Source: CALKWS01 sp051020515 (GTDB lineage Bacteria; Actinomycetota; Actinomycetes; Actinomycetales; Beutenbergiaceae). Taken from it: a DNA stretch of 64,000 nucleotides. The position numbers and the translations under genes are program-made. Below, piece after piece: positions 16,052 through 25,583 of the stretch (positions within the stretch are counted from its first letter, which is position 1; each line of letters opens with the position of its first letter). The notes below the pieces were generated by a model, which was given only the letters and a program-made list of their open reading frames with translations, was not told the DNA's origin and made no database searches. The DNA is taken from the NCBI RefSeq assembly GCF_051020515.1, contig NZ_CP194857.1:3782001-3846000 (forward strand), written 5' to 3'.

Positions 16052-19000
16052 GCGGGCTGATCTGATCGGCGGTCAGGTTGGTCACGTTCTCGGCGTACTC
16101 CACCACCCCCCGGACCACCAGGGCCGCGCTGGTGCGGGCCACCTTGCGGTACTTGGCCCACACCCCCGGTGAGCAGATCACGTTGATCAGCCCGGTCTCA
16201 TCCTCCAGGGACAAGAACGTCACCCCCCGGGCGGTGGCCGGGCGCTGCCGGTGGGTGACCACCCCGGCCACCCGGATCCGCTGCCGGTCCAACCCCGCGC
16301 AGGCCCGTGCCACCGTGAGCACCCCCTGGGCGTCCAGATCCTCCCGCAGGAACTGCGTGGGGAAGGAGTCCACCGAGACCCCGGTTGACCAGACATCGGC
16401 GACGGCGGTACTCACCTCGTCCATCCCGGTCAGTTCGGGCACATCGAGCCCGACGGCGGTCAGCGGCAACACGTCCTGCACCCAGTCCCCGTGCTGGCGT
16501 CCGCTCTCGGCTGCCAGGGCCCCGGCCAGCCACAGCGCCTCCCGTCTGGAGTGCCCGAAGCACTCCAGAGCCCCGGCGGTGGCCAGCGCCTCCACCTGCG
16601 CAGCGCTGAGGCGTACCCGGCGGGTCAGGTCGGCCAGGTCGGCGAAGGGAGCCTGCTCGCGCGCCGCCACGATCCGCTCTGCGGTCTTCTCCCCGATCCC
16701 CCGCACCGGTGCCAGGCCGAGTTGGACCGCCAAGGTGCCGTCATCCTCACGCACCACGATCGCCTGAGCAGCCGAGCGGTCCAGCCGGGCCCGGTGCACG
16801 ACCACGCCACGCCGTCGGGCATCAGCCACCAGGGACTGCGGTGAGTAGAACCCCATCGGCTGGGCAGCCAGCAGCCCGGCGTAGAACGCCTCGGGGTGGT
16901 GCACCTTCAGCCACGCACTGGCGTAGACCAGGTAGGCGAAGGAGAAGGCATGGGACTCAGGGAACCCGAAGTCGGAGAAGGCCTTGAGTTTGTCGTAGAT
17001 CTGCTCCCCCACCTCCATGCTGATCCCGTTGGCCGCCATCCCGGCCATCAGCCGCTCCCGCAGGGCCTCCATCCGTTCGGCCGACCGCTTGGATCCCATC
17101 GCCCGGCGTAGTTGGTCGGCCTCGGCGGGGGTGAAGGAGGCCACGTCCACGGCGATCTGCATCAGTTGTTCCTGGAACAGCGGGATCCCCAGGGTGCGCT
17201 TCAGGGTGGGCTCCAGCAGGGGGTGCAGGTAGGTGACCTCCTCCTTGCCGCGGGCCCTGCGGATGTAGGGGTGCACCGAGTTCCCCTGGATGGGTCCCGG
17301 GCGGATCAGGGCGACCTCCACCACGATGTCGTAGAAGGTGCGCGGCCGGAGTCTGGGCAGGGTGGCCATCTGTGCCCGCGACTCGACCTGGAAGACCCCC
17401 ACCGTCTCGGCCGCGCAGAGCAGGTCGTACACCGCCGGGTCCTCCTGACCGATCGAGTGCAGATCCAGTTCGATCCCCTCGATCCGGCCGATCATCGTGA
17501 AGGCCAGCCGCAGCGCGGTGAGCATGCCCAGGCCGAGCAGGTCGAACTTGACCAGGCCGGCGTCGGCACAGTCATCCTTGTCCCACTGCAGCACGGTGCG
17601 CCCGGGCATGGTGGCCCACTCCACCGGGCACACATCGATCACCGGTCGGTCGCACAGCACCATTCCCCCGGAGTGGATGCCCAGGTGGCGGGGCAGGCGC
17701 AGCATCTGCTCGGCGATGTCGATCACCGGTTCGGGGATGCTCTCCAGATCACCACCGGCGGCGTCGGCTGCGGCGACCACCTCCGGCCCGGGCGTCCAGG
17801 GACCGTCGCGGCGCAGTCGCTCCTGTTCACTGGTGCGCTCCTTGGGTGCCTCGATCGGCGGGCTGGGTTTGAGACTGCCCCACCGTTCGATGCTCTTGGA
17901 CCAGGCGTCCTGCTGCCCCACGTCGTATCCGAAGGCACGGGCCGCATCACGCACCGCCGAGCGTGGCCGGTAGGAGATCACGTTGGCGACCTGGGCGGCG
18001 TGGGTGCGCCCGTAGCGGGTGTACACATGCTGGATCACCTCCTCGCGGCGGGCCGACTCGATGTCCAGGTCGATATCGGGCGGCCCGGAGCGGCCCGGGG
18101 CCAGGAACCGCTCGAACAACAGGGTGTGCTGGACGGCGTCGACGGCGGTGATGCCCAGGGCGTAGCAGACCGCGGAGTTGGCGGCCGAGCCCCTGCCCTG
18201 GCACAGGATCTGGTTCTCGCGGCAGAACTGCACGATCTGGTGCACGATCAGGAAGTACCCCGGGAAGCCCAGTTCGGTGATGATGTCCAGTTCGCGGGCG
18301 ATGGTGGCATAGGCCTTCGGATGCTTGGGAGCATCGGGGGGGCCATAACGTTCCAGCGCCCCACGGCGCACCAACTCACGCAGCCAGGTGGCCTCGGTGT
18401 GCCCCTCCGGCACCGGGTACGGCGGCAGATTCGGCGCGATCAGGTCCAGATCGAAGGCGCACTCGGCGGCCAGCGCCGCACTGGTGGCCACCGCCTGTGG
18501 ATGGCGGTGGTGCCGGGCGTACATCTCCGCCGCCCCGCGTAGGTGAGCCGGGGCGGGTGGACGACGGGCGTCCATCTCCTCCAGGGTGGAGCGCTGGGCC
18601 AGGGCGGCGAGCACGTCGGTCAGCGGCTGCTGGTCCGGGCGGGCACAGTGCACCGCACCGGTGGCCACCAGCGGCAGTCCGGCTCGATCGGCGAGTTCGG
18701 CGAGGGCGTCCGAGCGCACCGAGTCCCACGGGGCACCGTGGTCGGTGATCTCCACCGCCACGTTCTCCGGCCCGAACGCCTCGGTGAGCTCGGCCAGGGC
18801 ACGTCTGGCGGCGGGCAGGTCGAACCTTCCTGGCTGGGGTTCCAGGGCCTGACGGACCGCGCCCTGCCGGCACCCGGTGAGCACCAACCAGTTACCGGCG
18901 GCCAGGTCGGCCAGTTCGGGGAGGTCATAGGTCGGTGTCCCCTTCGCACCACCGGCCAGGTGCGCCCTGGCGATCCCCCGGGACAGCCGCCGGTACCCCT

Positions 19001-19247
19001 CCGGCCCACGGGCCAGGGCCAGTAGGTGCTGATCGGGCAGTCCCAGCTCGGCACCGTAGAGGGTGGGCAGCCCCAGCGTCCGGGCCGCCTCGGCGAAGCG
19101 CACCACCCCGTACAGGCCGTCGTGGTCGGTCAGGGCCATCGCGGACAACCCCAGCCCGGCGGCTTCGATCGCCAACTCTTCCGGCTGGCTGGCGCCGTCG
19201 AGGAAGCTGAACGCCGAATGGGCGTGCAGTTCGGCATAGGCACTCAT
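16011..19247 (-). CDS. dnaE2: error-prone DNA polymerase III alpha subunit DnaE2
   Basis: 1078-residue C-family DNA polymerase of the DnaE2 (ImuC) type, used in damage-induced translesion synthesis. The PHP domain is at the N-terminus (ELHAHSAFSFLDGAS, LTDHDGLYG). The palm carries the catalytic aspartates in GPPDIDLDIE and the GRGSAANSAVCYALGI motif; the fingers, helix-hairpin-helix and OB-fold regions follow to the C-terminus. Its length matches DnaE2 (shorter than replicative DnaE1). The true start is MSAYAELHAHS (ATG 19247), which overlaps the stop of the upstream DUF222-HNH gene by 4 nt; the longer open frame upstream is an artefact. It is intact and acts with ImuA' and ImuB, encoded at 22429-24881. 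Confidence 0.95.
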   Translation of the reverse strand: MSAYAELHAHSAFSFLDGASQPEELAIEAAGLGLSAMALTDHDGLYGVVRFAEAARTLGLPTLYGAELGLPDQHLLALARGPEGYRRLSRGIARAHLAGGAKGTPTYDLPELADLAAGNWLVLTGCRQGAVRQALEPQPGRFDLPAARRALAELTEAFGPENVAVEITDHGAPWDSVRSDALAELADRAGLPLVATGAVHCARPDQQPLTDVLAALAQRSTLEEMDARRPPAPAHLRGAAEMYARHHRHPQAVATSAALAAECAFDLDLIAPNLPPYPVPEGHTEATWLRELVRRGALERYGPPDAPKHPKAYATIARELDIITELGFPGYFLIVHQIVQFCRENQILCQGRGSAANSAVCYALGITAVDAVQHTLLFERFLAPGRSGPPDIDLDIESARREEVIQHVYTRYGRTHAAQVANVISYRPRSAVRDAARAFGYDVGQQDAWSKSIERWGSLKPSPPIEAPKERTSEQERLRRDGPWTPGPEVVAAADAAGGDLESIPEPVIDIAEQMLRLPRHLGIHSGGMVLCDRPVIDVCPVEWATMPGRTVLQWDKDDCADAGLVKFDLLGLGMLTALRLAFTMIGRIEGIELDLHSIGQEDPAVYDLLCAAETVGVFQVESRAQMATLPRLRPRTFYDIVVEVALIRPGPIQGNSVHPYIRRARGKEEVTYLHPLLEPTLKRTLGIPLFQEQLMQIAVDVASFTPAEADQLRRAMGSKRSAERMEALRERLMAGMAANGISMEVGEQIYDKLKAFSDFGFPESHAFSFAYLVYASAWLKVHHPEAFYAGLLAAQPMGFYSPQSLVADARRRGVVVHRARLDRSAAQAIVVREDDGTLAVQLGLAPVRGIGEKTAERIVAAREQAPFADLADLTRRVRLSAAQVEALATAGALECFGHSRREALWLAGALAAESGRQHGDWVQDVLPLTAVGLDVPELTGMDEVSTAVADVWSTGVSVDSFPTQFLREDLDAQGVLTVARACAGLDRQRIRVAGVVTHRQRPATARGVTFLSLEDETGLINVICSPGVWAKYRKVARTSAALVVRGVVEYAENVTNLTADQISPLSLRVPAKSRDFH

Positions 19248-20578
19248 CCGGCACGCACCAGTACCGCACCGAGGGACCGCTCCAGGATGCTCTCCCGCTG
19301 CAGGTCCGGTCCGCGTCGCTGCCTGGGTCCGGGCTGGACCGGGGCGCGCGAGTGGTACCGGTGCCCGGTCGGAGTGCTCAGTTCGGTCTGATGGGAATCC
19401 CAGGTGGACAGTGCCCGGGCCCACCATCCCGGGGCCTCCTTGGTGTAGTTGCACCGTTCGCACAGGCCCTGGAGGTTCTGGGCGGACGTCGCTCCGCCCT
19501 CCTGCACCCCCCGGATGTGGTCCCGGTGACGCACCGGGGCCTCGCACCAGGGCGTGCGGCAGGTCTGATCCCGGGCGTCGATGAAGGCAGCCAGGCCCGC
19601 CGGTGCACGACGGGAACGGGCGTCCATGGCCACCAGTTGCCCGGTGGTGGGTGCGGTGTAGAGGCGGCGGATCCACACCTGGCGCTCATCCGCCGTGCGC
19701 ACCTGCTCCCGGGCCCACGCCGCGGGCACCACACCGTAGCCGGGTACGTAGGCGGGTTCACCGTCTCCGGACAGCAACGTCCGATCAGTGATCACCAACT
19801 GCACCTGGTGGGCGACGGCCTCGGCCTCGGACTGCCCGGTGACCCGCTCGACCAGGGTGTCGGCCATGATCTGGCCGCGCGAACGAGAGTCGCCCCGGCC
19901 GCGCAACGTCTCGGCGCGTGCGGTCAGCGCCGCGTACACCGCCACACCCTGTGCCACCGGGAGCAACCCGGTGAGATAGGCCATCGTGTCCGGTGCCGGC
20001 CGGATGGAGACGGTACGTTCACTGGTGGCCTTCGAGGCTCGACGGACCTGGGCCGCAGCATCGATCCGATAGGCGATCTTCTTCGCCTCGGCCACCAGCC
20101 GGCGGTCCCCGAGGCCTTCCAGATCGAGACCGGCGAGTTCGGCGTCGAGACGACCGCGATCCGCCACGCTCAGGCAGGCACTCTCCCGCACCAGCAACGT
20201 GGCGCGCCACTCACTGATCCACCCGTTCCGCAGCGCGCGCCGGGTGTTCGGCATCTCGGCCAGTGCGGTGGCCAGGCCCAGGTAACGACCACCACGAACC
20301 GGAGACTCCCGCCGGGCCAGGGCGATCTGGGTGGCCACACCCTTGCTGCGCTCCTCGGCAGGCACCCCGGCAGCAGCACGTTCGGCCCGGGTCGCCTCCA
20401 GCAGGTCCACGCTGACCTGGGCCTGGGCTGCGGCCGCGGCGGCCTTGAGTTCCTCCAGGGCGCGGATCTGGTCGATCCGCTCGGCGTTCGAGATCTGCCG
20501 ATCCAGGCGTCTCAAGGCCTGGGTCCACCCGGTGATCACACCGGCGGCCACGCCCTGATCAGCACCTGATTCGTACAT
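19244..20578 (-). CDS. DUF222 protein with C-terminal HNH endonuclease domain
   Basis: 444-residue member of the DUF222/13E12-repeat family. The N-terminal two thirds is the helical DUF222 domain (about 20-330). The C-terminal HNH nuclease site is formed by CRTPWCEAPVRHRDHI and LQGLCERCNYTKE, giving four cysteines for zinc and the catalytic histidines. ATG 20578 lies about 8 nt after a TATACT -10 box (minus strand, 20586-20591), so the mRNA is probably leaderless; an in-frame ATG at 20608 precedes the promoter and is unlikely. A LexA-like box overlaps the start. The stop overlaps the dnaE2 start, so both are co-translated. Biochemical role unknown; in mycobacteria some 13E12 members are known to belong to the DNA-damage response. 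Confidence 0.88.
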   Translation of the reverse strand: MYESGADQGVAAGVITGWTQALRRLDRQISNAERIDQIRALEELKAAAAAAQAQVSVDLLEATRAERAAAGVPAEERSKGVATQIALARRESPVRGGRYLGLATALAEMPNTRRALRNGWISEWRATLLVRESACLSVADRGRLDAELAGLDLEGLGDRRLVAEAKKIAYRIDAAAQVRRASKATSERTVSIRPAPDTMAYLTGLLPVAQGVAVYAALTARAETLRGRGDSRSRGQIMADTLVERVTGQSEAEAVAHQVQLVITDRTLLSGDGEPAYVPGYGVVPAAWAREQVRTADERQVWIRRLYTAPTTGQLVAMDARSRRAPAGLAAFIDARDQTCRTPWCEAPVRHRDHIRGVQEGGATSAQNLQGLCERCNYTKEAPGWWARALSTWDSHQTELSTPTGHRYHSRAPVQPGPRQRRGPDLQRESILERSLGAVLVRAG

Positions 20579-20591
20579 GTGTTTGAGTATA
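20571..20591 (-). promoter_or_regulatory. LexA-like SOS box and -10 for DUF222-dnaE2
   Basis: TCGTAC-ATGT-GTTTGA (20571-20586) matches 10 of 12 fixed positions of the actinobacterial LexA box TCGAAC-N4-GTTCGA. It overlaps the start codon at 20578 and abuts a minus-strand TATACT (20586-20591). Its placement is suitable for repression, and SOS control is expected for dnaE2. Confidence 0.7.
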
Positions 20592-20735
20592 TAGCGGTGT
20601 ACTGACATCGCCCACCGCAGCCCCGCCCGAGGGGCTCGACCCGGTCCCACCGCAGCCGGAGGACGTCGGCCCCGCGACTTCGCAGTAGGCTGCGGTAAGC
20701 GCTTGCACCCACCACGTGAAGGAAGCCCGGACCGG

Positions 20736-21934
20736 ATGAACGCCTCCATACCCGCCCCTGGCGAGGCCCTGCGGATCGCGATCGTGGGATGCGGGGTGAT
20801 CGGCACCCTGCACGCCGAGGTGGCCGCAGCCAGCCCTGACTTGCACGTAGTGGCGGTGGTCGACCCGATCGCCGAGCGCACGGAGAAACTCGCGCACCTG
20901 CTCACCGGTACCGAGACCGGCACTGCGAGCCAGCCCCCCCACGCCGGTACGCCGACCTGGACGAGGCTCTGGCACACGGAGGCCTCGACGTCGTCACCGT
21001 CTGCACACCCAGCGGCACCCACGCCGCCCTGGCCGGCCAGGCCCTGGAGGCCGGGCTGCACGTCGTGGTGGAGAAACCCCTCGATGCCGACCTCGTCGCC
21101 GCCCGTGCCCTGCATGCCGCTGCCGCCACCCGCCCGGAGCAGATGGTCAGCGTGATCAGCCAGCACCGGCACGACCCCTCGGCGATGGCGATCCACGAGG
21201 CCCTCGAGCAAGGCCGGCTGGGCCGGGTGACCTCGGCGGTGGCGAACGTGGACTGGTACCGCAAACAGGCCTACTACGACTCCGGGGACTGGCGCGGCAC
21301 CTGGGCCCAGGACGGCGGTGGGGCGCTGGCGAACCAGGGCATCCACACTCTGGACCTGTTGTTGTGGTTCCTCGGTGAGCCGCTGGAGGTCTTCGCCTAC
21401 ACCGCCCGGCTGGGCCACGAACGCATCGACGTCGAGGACGTGGCCGTGGCGGTGATCCGGTTCACCTCCGGCGCGCTGGCCACCGTGCACGCCTCCACCA
21501 CGGTGTATCCGGACCTGGGCGTGCGTCTGGGCATTCACGGCACCGACGGTTCAGCGGTGATCGAAGGGGATCTGCTCAGTTACTTCCACGCCCGCGACGC
21601 CGAGGGGGCCGCCTGGGTCGCCAATCAGGTGGGCGCCCAGGAGGATGAGAACAAGAACGTGCTCGGCGGGTTCGATCCGGCCGGCTCGCACACCAGCCAG
21701 TACGGGGACTCCCACGCCCTGCAGTGGGCTGACGTGGTGCGGGCGATCCGCTCCGGCGGACAGCCCTGGGTGGGGCTGGACCACGGCCTGAACGCCCTGG
21801 CCACGGTGCGCGCGATCTACCTCTCCGCCACACTCGGGCAGCCGATCCGGGTGGCTGAGGTGCTCGCCGGGGACTACGACGGCGTGCCGGTGCGGACCGG
21901 TCAGGTGCCTCAGGCGTCGCAGACCAGCGGGTAA
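20736..21934 (+). pseudogene. Gfo/Idh/MocA-family oxidoreductase, frameshifted
   Basis: NAD(P)-dependent oxidoreductase of the Gfo/Idh/MocA family, about 399 residues when joined. The Rossmann start is IAIVGCGVIGTLHAEV, the family Glu-Lys-Pro motif is in VVVEKPLDAD, and the substrate-binding half follows (GGGALANQGIHTLDLLLW, FTSGALATVHAST). The substrate is probably a sugar, inositol or related polyol, but cannot be specified. The frame breaks in a seven-C run (20934-20940): Rossmann residues are read before it, and RRYADLDEAL onward after it. One missing or two extra C are needed to rejoin. A homopolymer sequence error is the likeliest reason. Confidence 0.82.
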
Positions 21935-21949
21935 CGGCTGATCCGTGCG

Positions 21950-22357
21950 TTAATTCGTCGCCGCACCGGTCAGCACGACCAGCACGTCGCGGGCCGAGAT
22001 CAGCCCGATCACGTCATCGGAGTCGGAGATCGGCAGGTGCCGGATCCCGGCCTCCACCATCTGCCGGGCCGCCTCGGTCACGCTCTGATCAGGGGTGGCG
22101 GTGACCAGGTCGGAGGACAGCACCTCCTCGGCAGTGAGGTTCTCCAGGTTCGCCCCGTTGGCCACGTGCTCGACCAGATCACGCTCGGTGATGATGCCCA
22201 CGCAGCGGGTCTCGGTGGTGACCATGACCGCGCCGATGGCGTTGGCCGCGAGCTCCTCGGCCACATGCCGCAACGAGTCGCCCAGGCTGACCATCGCCAC
22301 CGGAGTGCTCATCAGGTCCCGCACCGGTGATTGCGGTGTGACGTTGCCGTATCCCAT
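21950..22357 (-). CDS. paired CBS-domain protein
   Basis: 135-residue protein made almost wholly of two CBS motifs (about 12-65 and 78-130), seen as VGIITERDLVEHV and IGLISARDVLVVL, each ending its repeat. Such stand-alone CBS pairs form a Bateman module that usually binds adenosine nucleotides and regulates a partner protein or signals energy state. No partner can be named from context; it is convergent with the oxidoreductase and lies downstream of imuB with a 71-bp gap. Confidence 0.88.
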   Translation of the reverse strand: MGYGNVTPQSPVRDLMSTPVAMVSLGDSLRHVAEELAANAIGAVMVTTETRCVGIITERDLVEHVANGANLENLTAEEVLSSDLVTATPDQSVTEAARQMVEAGIRHLPISDSDDVIGLISARDVLVVLTGAATN

Positions 22358-22428
22358 GTCTCTACGGTGCCACGCCCGGGAGGTTTACGGGCTGTATTCG
22401 CCCGGTGGGTCCCAGCGCAGTGGTGTCG

Positions 22429-24036
22429 TCAGTCATAGATGCCCTCCACCCACCACTCTTCACCCTCGGCGCACAGCAGCAGCGCCGGCCCCTCGGTGCA
22501 CACCACCTGCAGATAGGTGCGTCCGCGCCCGCCGGCCCACCAGCGCTCGCGCACCGGCCACGGTCCGGCCCAACCACTGACCGCCCACCGCCCCGACCAG
22601 GACGGTGGCGCCGGAATCTCCACCCGGGCCGGGTCCGCACCGAGCAGTCCGCGAGGGCCCACCCGCACCGGACGATCGCCGGCATCGGCCAACTCCACCT
22701 GGATCTTCTCGGTGGGCACCGTGGCCGGCAGCGGGGGCGGGATCTGCCCGGGCCAAGGGGCGTCCGGACGACGACGGGGGCTGGTCTCGTCCCCCCAGGC
22801 CACCAATCGCACCCGGCCCCTGGGCGTGCGTCCGCCTTCCAGCACCGGGGCGAGTACCTGTTCGGCCCCGAGCATTCCCTGTACCCGCAACGCGGCCCGG
22901 CCGGCGTGCTCCTGTCCCCGGCTGTTGCGCCCCCACAGTCCCTCGCTCATCGCCGCAGCCGGATGCACCTCCTCGGCGGCCAGTTCCAGGTGCACCAATG
23001 GAGCACTGGGCACCTCACCACTGCGTCCGCTGAGCCACCCCTCCAACTGCCATCGCACCCGGTCGGTCAGTTCGGTGGCGGTCAGCGCCCCGTCGATACG
23101 CCAGGTGCGCTCCAGTTCCAGCCCGTCCTCGGTCCGGGCCAGCACCCGCAACCGGGTGCACACCACTCCGCGGCGCAACATCCGGTTGTTCACCTCCTCC
23201 GCCAGGCGACGTCCGGCGAAAGCGGCCACATCCACCCGCTGCACCGGCGGGTCCAGTTCGGCGTGCGCGGTGATGTCGGGTTCGGTGCGGTGAGCCGGCA
23301 CCGGGTACTCATCCAGGCCCTGGGCCAGCCGGTGCACGGCGGTTCCCAGGGCACCGAACCTGGGCCCGACCTGAGCGGGGCGCAGCGCAGCCATGTCCCC
23401 CAGCGCCGCGATGCCCAGCCGGCGCAGCAGATCGATCAGGTCGGTCAGTTCCCGGCGCAACTGCTGGGTGGTGGCCACCATCATCAGTTCCCGCACGTCC
23501 CGCCCGGCCAGGTAGGCACGGGCACCACCGCGGGGCACGAGCACGCCGTCCCGGGCAGCCAGCACCGCCGCCAGCAACCCGTCGGCCACGCCCACCTGCG
23601 CTTCGGCACCGGTGGCGGTGGCGACCTGTTCGATCAGGTCCGCGGCCACACGTTCCTCCGAGCCCAGGTAACGGGCCGGCCCGTCGGCGGTGGTGAGCAT
23701 CAGGCCCGGACGCATCACCTGCACCTGGGCCACCACATCCTCGGCGGCCTGCACCAGCGGTTCGAAAGCCCGTACGTCCCGGCCCTCGTCTGTGTGGATC
23801 AGCACCAGGTCCGGGCACAGTCCCTGGGCGGTACGCCGGCGCATCCCCCGCCGTACCCCAGCCGCACGGGCCGACGCACCGGCAACCACGATCTGGCGCC
23901 CGTCGTGCACGGCGACCGGCTCGTGCGCCCCGACCAGCCCCTCGGCGATCGCGGCCGCCACCGGCCAGTCCGGTACCCACAACACCGCCAGCCTGGTGCC
24001 CACCGGAGGTGCTGCGGATTCAGTCAACGCGCTCAT
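22429..24036 (-). CDS. imuB: ImuB, Y-family polymerase-like mutasome protein
   Basis: 535-residue Y-family DNA polymerase homologue. The palm-like N-terminus (RLAVLWVPDWPVAAA) replaces the catalytic acidic motif of active Y-family enzymes, and the HhH and little-finger regions follow. This is the pattern of ImuB, a non-catalytic scaffold that links DnaE2 and ImuA' to the beta clamp. ATG 24036 (MSALTESAAPP) overlaps the imuA' stop by 4 nt, so both genes are coupled. It is intact. No clamp-binding motif was assigned with certainty. Confidence 0.9.
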   Translation of the reverse strand: MSALTESAAPPVGTRLAVLWVPDWPVAAAIAEGLVGAHEPVAVHDGRQIVVAGASARAAGVRRGMRRRTAQGLCPDLVLIHTDEGRDVRAFEPLVQAAEDVVAQVQVMRPGLMLTTADGPARYLGSEERVAADLIEQVATATGAEAQVGVADGLLAAVLAARDGVLVPRGGARAYLAGRDVRELMMVATTQQLRRELTDLIDLLRRLGIAALGDMAALRPAQVGPRFGALGTAVHRLAQGLDEYPVPAHRTEPDITAHAELDPPVQRVDVAAFAGRRLAEEVNNRMLRRGVVCTRLRVLARTEDGLELERTWRIDGALTATELTDRVRWQLEGWLSGRSGEVPSAPLVHLELAAEEVHPAAAMSEGLWGRNSRGQEHAGRAALRVQGMLGAEQVLAPVLEGGRTPRGRVRLVAWGDETSPRRRPDAPWPGQIPPPLPATVPTEKIQVELADAGDRPVRVGPRGLLGADPARVEIPAPPSWSGRWAVSGWAGPWPVRERWWAGGRGRTYLQVVCTEGPALLLCAEGEEWWVEGIYD

Positions 24037-24881
24037 CAGCCGACCTCGGCCAGGATCGGGTCGTCGCCGGCCCACGGTCGCCCGCGCTCGTCGGTCTGCT
24101 CCGGGATGGAGGAGAGCCCATCGGCCCCGGCGAGCACCCGCACCTGTCGCGCCGGCCCGGCCAACTGCCCCCGGCCCAGGGAGTGCACGACCATCTCCCG
24201 CCCGGTGAGCAACCCGTGCCCGTGGCCCACCCCGGACCACACCGCCGGCTGCACCTGCAGCGCCACGTGCGCACCGGGCCAGTGCTGGTCGGTCAGCAGC
24301 ACCGCTCCTCGCCGGCGCAACCGTCCGGTCAGGGACCGCCGTCCCGCGGGGTTCAGACCCGGACACGCTCCGACCAGGAGCACATCGAACCCGTCCACCA
24401 GAGCACCCAGCACAGCGGCCGCATCCGGGCCCGGGTCGGGGACCGCGACCACCCGGCTCAGGTCGAGTCCGGCAGCCGCGGCCGCAGCCCACCCCACATC
24501 GGGCATGCCCACCAGCACGCACCAGCGCTCGGCCCCCGCGGCCGACTGGGCGATGGCCAGCAGCACAGTGGTGGATCCGTGTACCTGCGCGATCATGCCT
24601 GGGCGCAATCCCCCGGGCAGCAACGGGGCCAGGGCCCCGGGCACCGCCAGACCCTGGTATCCGGGCTGCTCCGCAACCGGCTGCCGCTCCTGCAATTGCC
24701 GCCCGGGGACGCCGTCACCGCCACCGCCACCGCTGCCGTCCGCGCCGGTGACCCCGCTCGCGCCGGTCTCGGTGCCCCCACCCATGCCCGTCTCGGCGAC
24801 CACCCCCACCGCGACCTCTGCGGCGGCGAGCGCCCGCCGGGCGGCGACCATCTTCGCCTGCTTCGTCGTCGCCGTCGTCAT
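24036..24881 (-). CDS. imuA': ImuA' (RecA-like mutasome accessory protein)
   Basis: 281-residue protein in the position and size of ImuA', which with ImuB supports DnaE2 in induced mutagenesis. The N-terminal part has a Gly/Thr-rich low-complexity linker (about 40-65). The second half resembles a degenerate RecA-like core: LRPGMIAQVHGSTTVLLAIA where a Walker A would be, then WCVLVGMPDVGW and FDVLLVGACPGLN. ATG 24881 (MTTATTK) has a strong AGGAGG ribosome site; a further ATG at 24929 lies only 3 bp from the LexA-like box and has none. Confidence 0.85.
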   Translation of the reverse strand: MTTATTKQAKMVAARRALAAAEVAVGVVAETGMGGGTETGASGVTGADGSGGGGGDGVPGRQLQERQPVAEQPGYQGLAVPGALAPLLPGGLRPGMIAQVHGSTTVLLAIAQSAAGAERWCVLVGMPDVGWAAAAAAGLDLSRVVAVPDPGPDAAAVLGALVDGFDVLLVGACPGLNPAGRRSLTGRLRRRGAVLLTDQHWPGAHVALQVQPAVWSGVGHGHGLLTGREMVVHSLGRGQLAGPARQVRVLAGADGLSSIPEQTDERGRPWAGDDPILAEVG

Positions 24882-24932
24882 CACACCTCCTCCACTCACA
24901 CCTGACACGGTAGGTGCGACCACTGACATTCA

Positions 24933-24948
24933 TCGAACGTCAGTTCTA
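24933..24948 (-). promoter_or_regulatory. LexA-like SOS box upstream of imuA'-imuB
   Basis: TCGAAC-GTCA-GTTCTA matches 11 of 12 fixed positions of the actinobacterial LexA box. It is 51 bp before the chosen imuA' start. With the box at 20571 it would place both halves of the mutasome under SOS control. Confidence 0.8.
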
Positions 24949-25053
24949 GTCAAGGCTGTCGGTGCCGGCCTGTCAAGATCCAAGAGGCACGAACAACCCA
25001 GTCGTGGTAGAACCACCGGGAAGAGTTATCCGTACCGAGGAGCCCAGGAGCCC

Positions 25054-25583
25054 ATGGACCTGTCCCGACCCCTCGCCCCGAACCCCTATGACCTGCTGCC
25101 CGCCACCGGATCCTTCACCCTGACCAGCCCGGACATCACCGACGGCACCCCCCTGGCCGAGTCCTTCACCGAGGCCGGCGGGAACATCTCGCCGGCACTG
25201 AGTTGGTCCGGGTTCCCCGAGGAGACCCAGTCCTTCCTCATCAACTGCTTCGATCCGGACGCCCCTAACCCGGCGGGTTACTGGCACTGGAGCGCGGTGG
25301 ACATCCCCGTGCAGGTGACCTCCCTCGAGCAGGGCGCCGGGGAGAGCGACCTCGGTCTGCCCGGAGCGGCCTTCCACGTGCGGTCCGACGGCGGCACCTT
25401 CGGTTACGAGGGTGCGGCGCCCCCGCCCGGGGACCACCGCACCGGTACATCTTCGCCGTGCACGCCCTGGACACCGAGACCCTCGACCTCAGCAGTGAGC
25501 ACAGCCCCACCAAGGTGGCCTTCACCGCGCTGTTCCATACCCTCGCCCGAGCTACGTTGGTGCCGACCTATCAGCGGCCATGA
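25054..25583 (+). pseudogene. YbhB/YbcL (PEBP) family protein, frameshifted
   Basis: Phosphatidylethanolamine-binding-protein-like fold, about 176 residues when joined. Visible family parts are PDITDGTPLAESFTEAGGNI, SPALSWSGFPEETQSF, CFDPDAP and YWHWSAVDIP (ligand-pocket residues); the C-terminal half reads YIFAVHALDTETLDL in another frame. The break is near 25434-25440 (GACCACCGCACCGG), where one base seems missing. An AGGAG ribosome site precedes ATG 25054. Its stop overlaps the start of the following regulator gene, so the two are likely co-transcribed. The family's bacterial role is unclear. Confidence 0.82.

Noticed and set aside
17112..18542. Plus-strand open frame of 476 codons within dnaE2
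   Set aside because: Mirror of dnaE2 codons in a GC-rich genome; no ribosome site or family motif.
20579..21538. Upstream extension of the DUF222-HNH gene to 764 codons
   Set aside because: It crosses the SOS box and promoter and the antisense oxidoreductase; the DUF222 family start fits ATG 20578.
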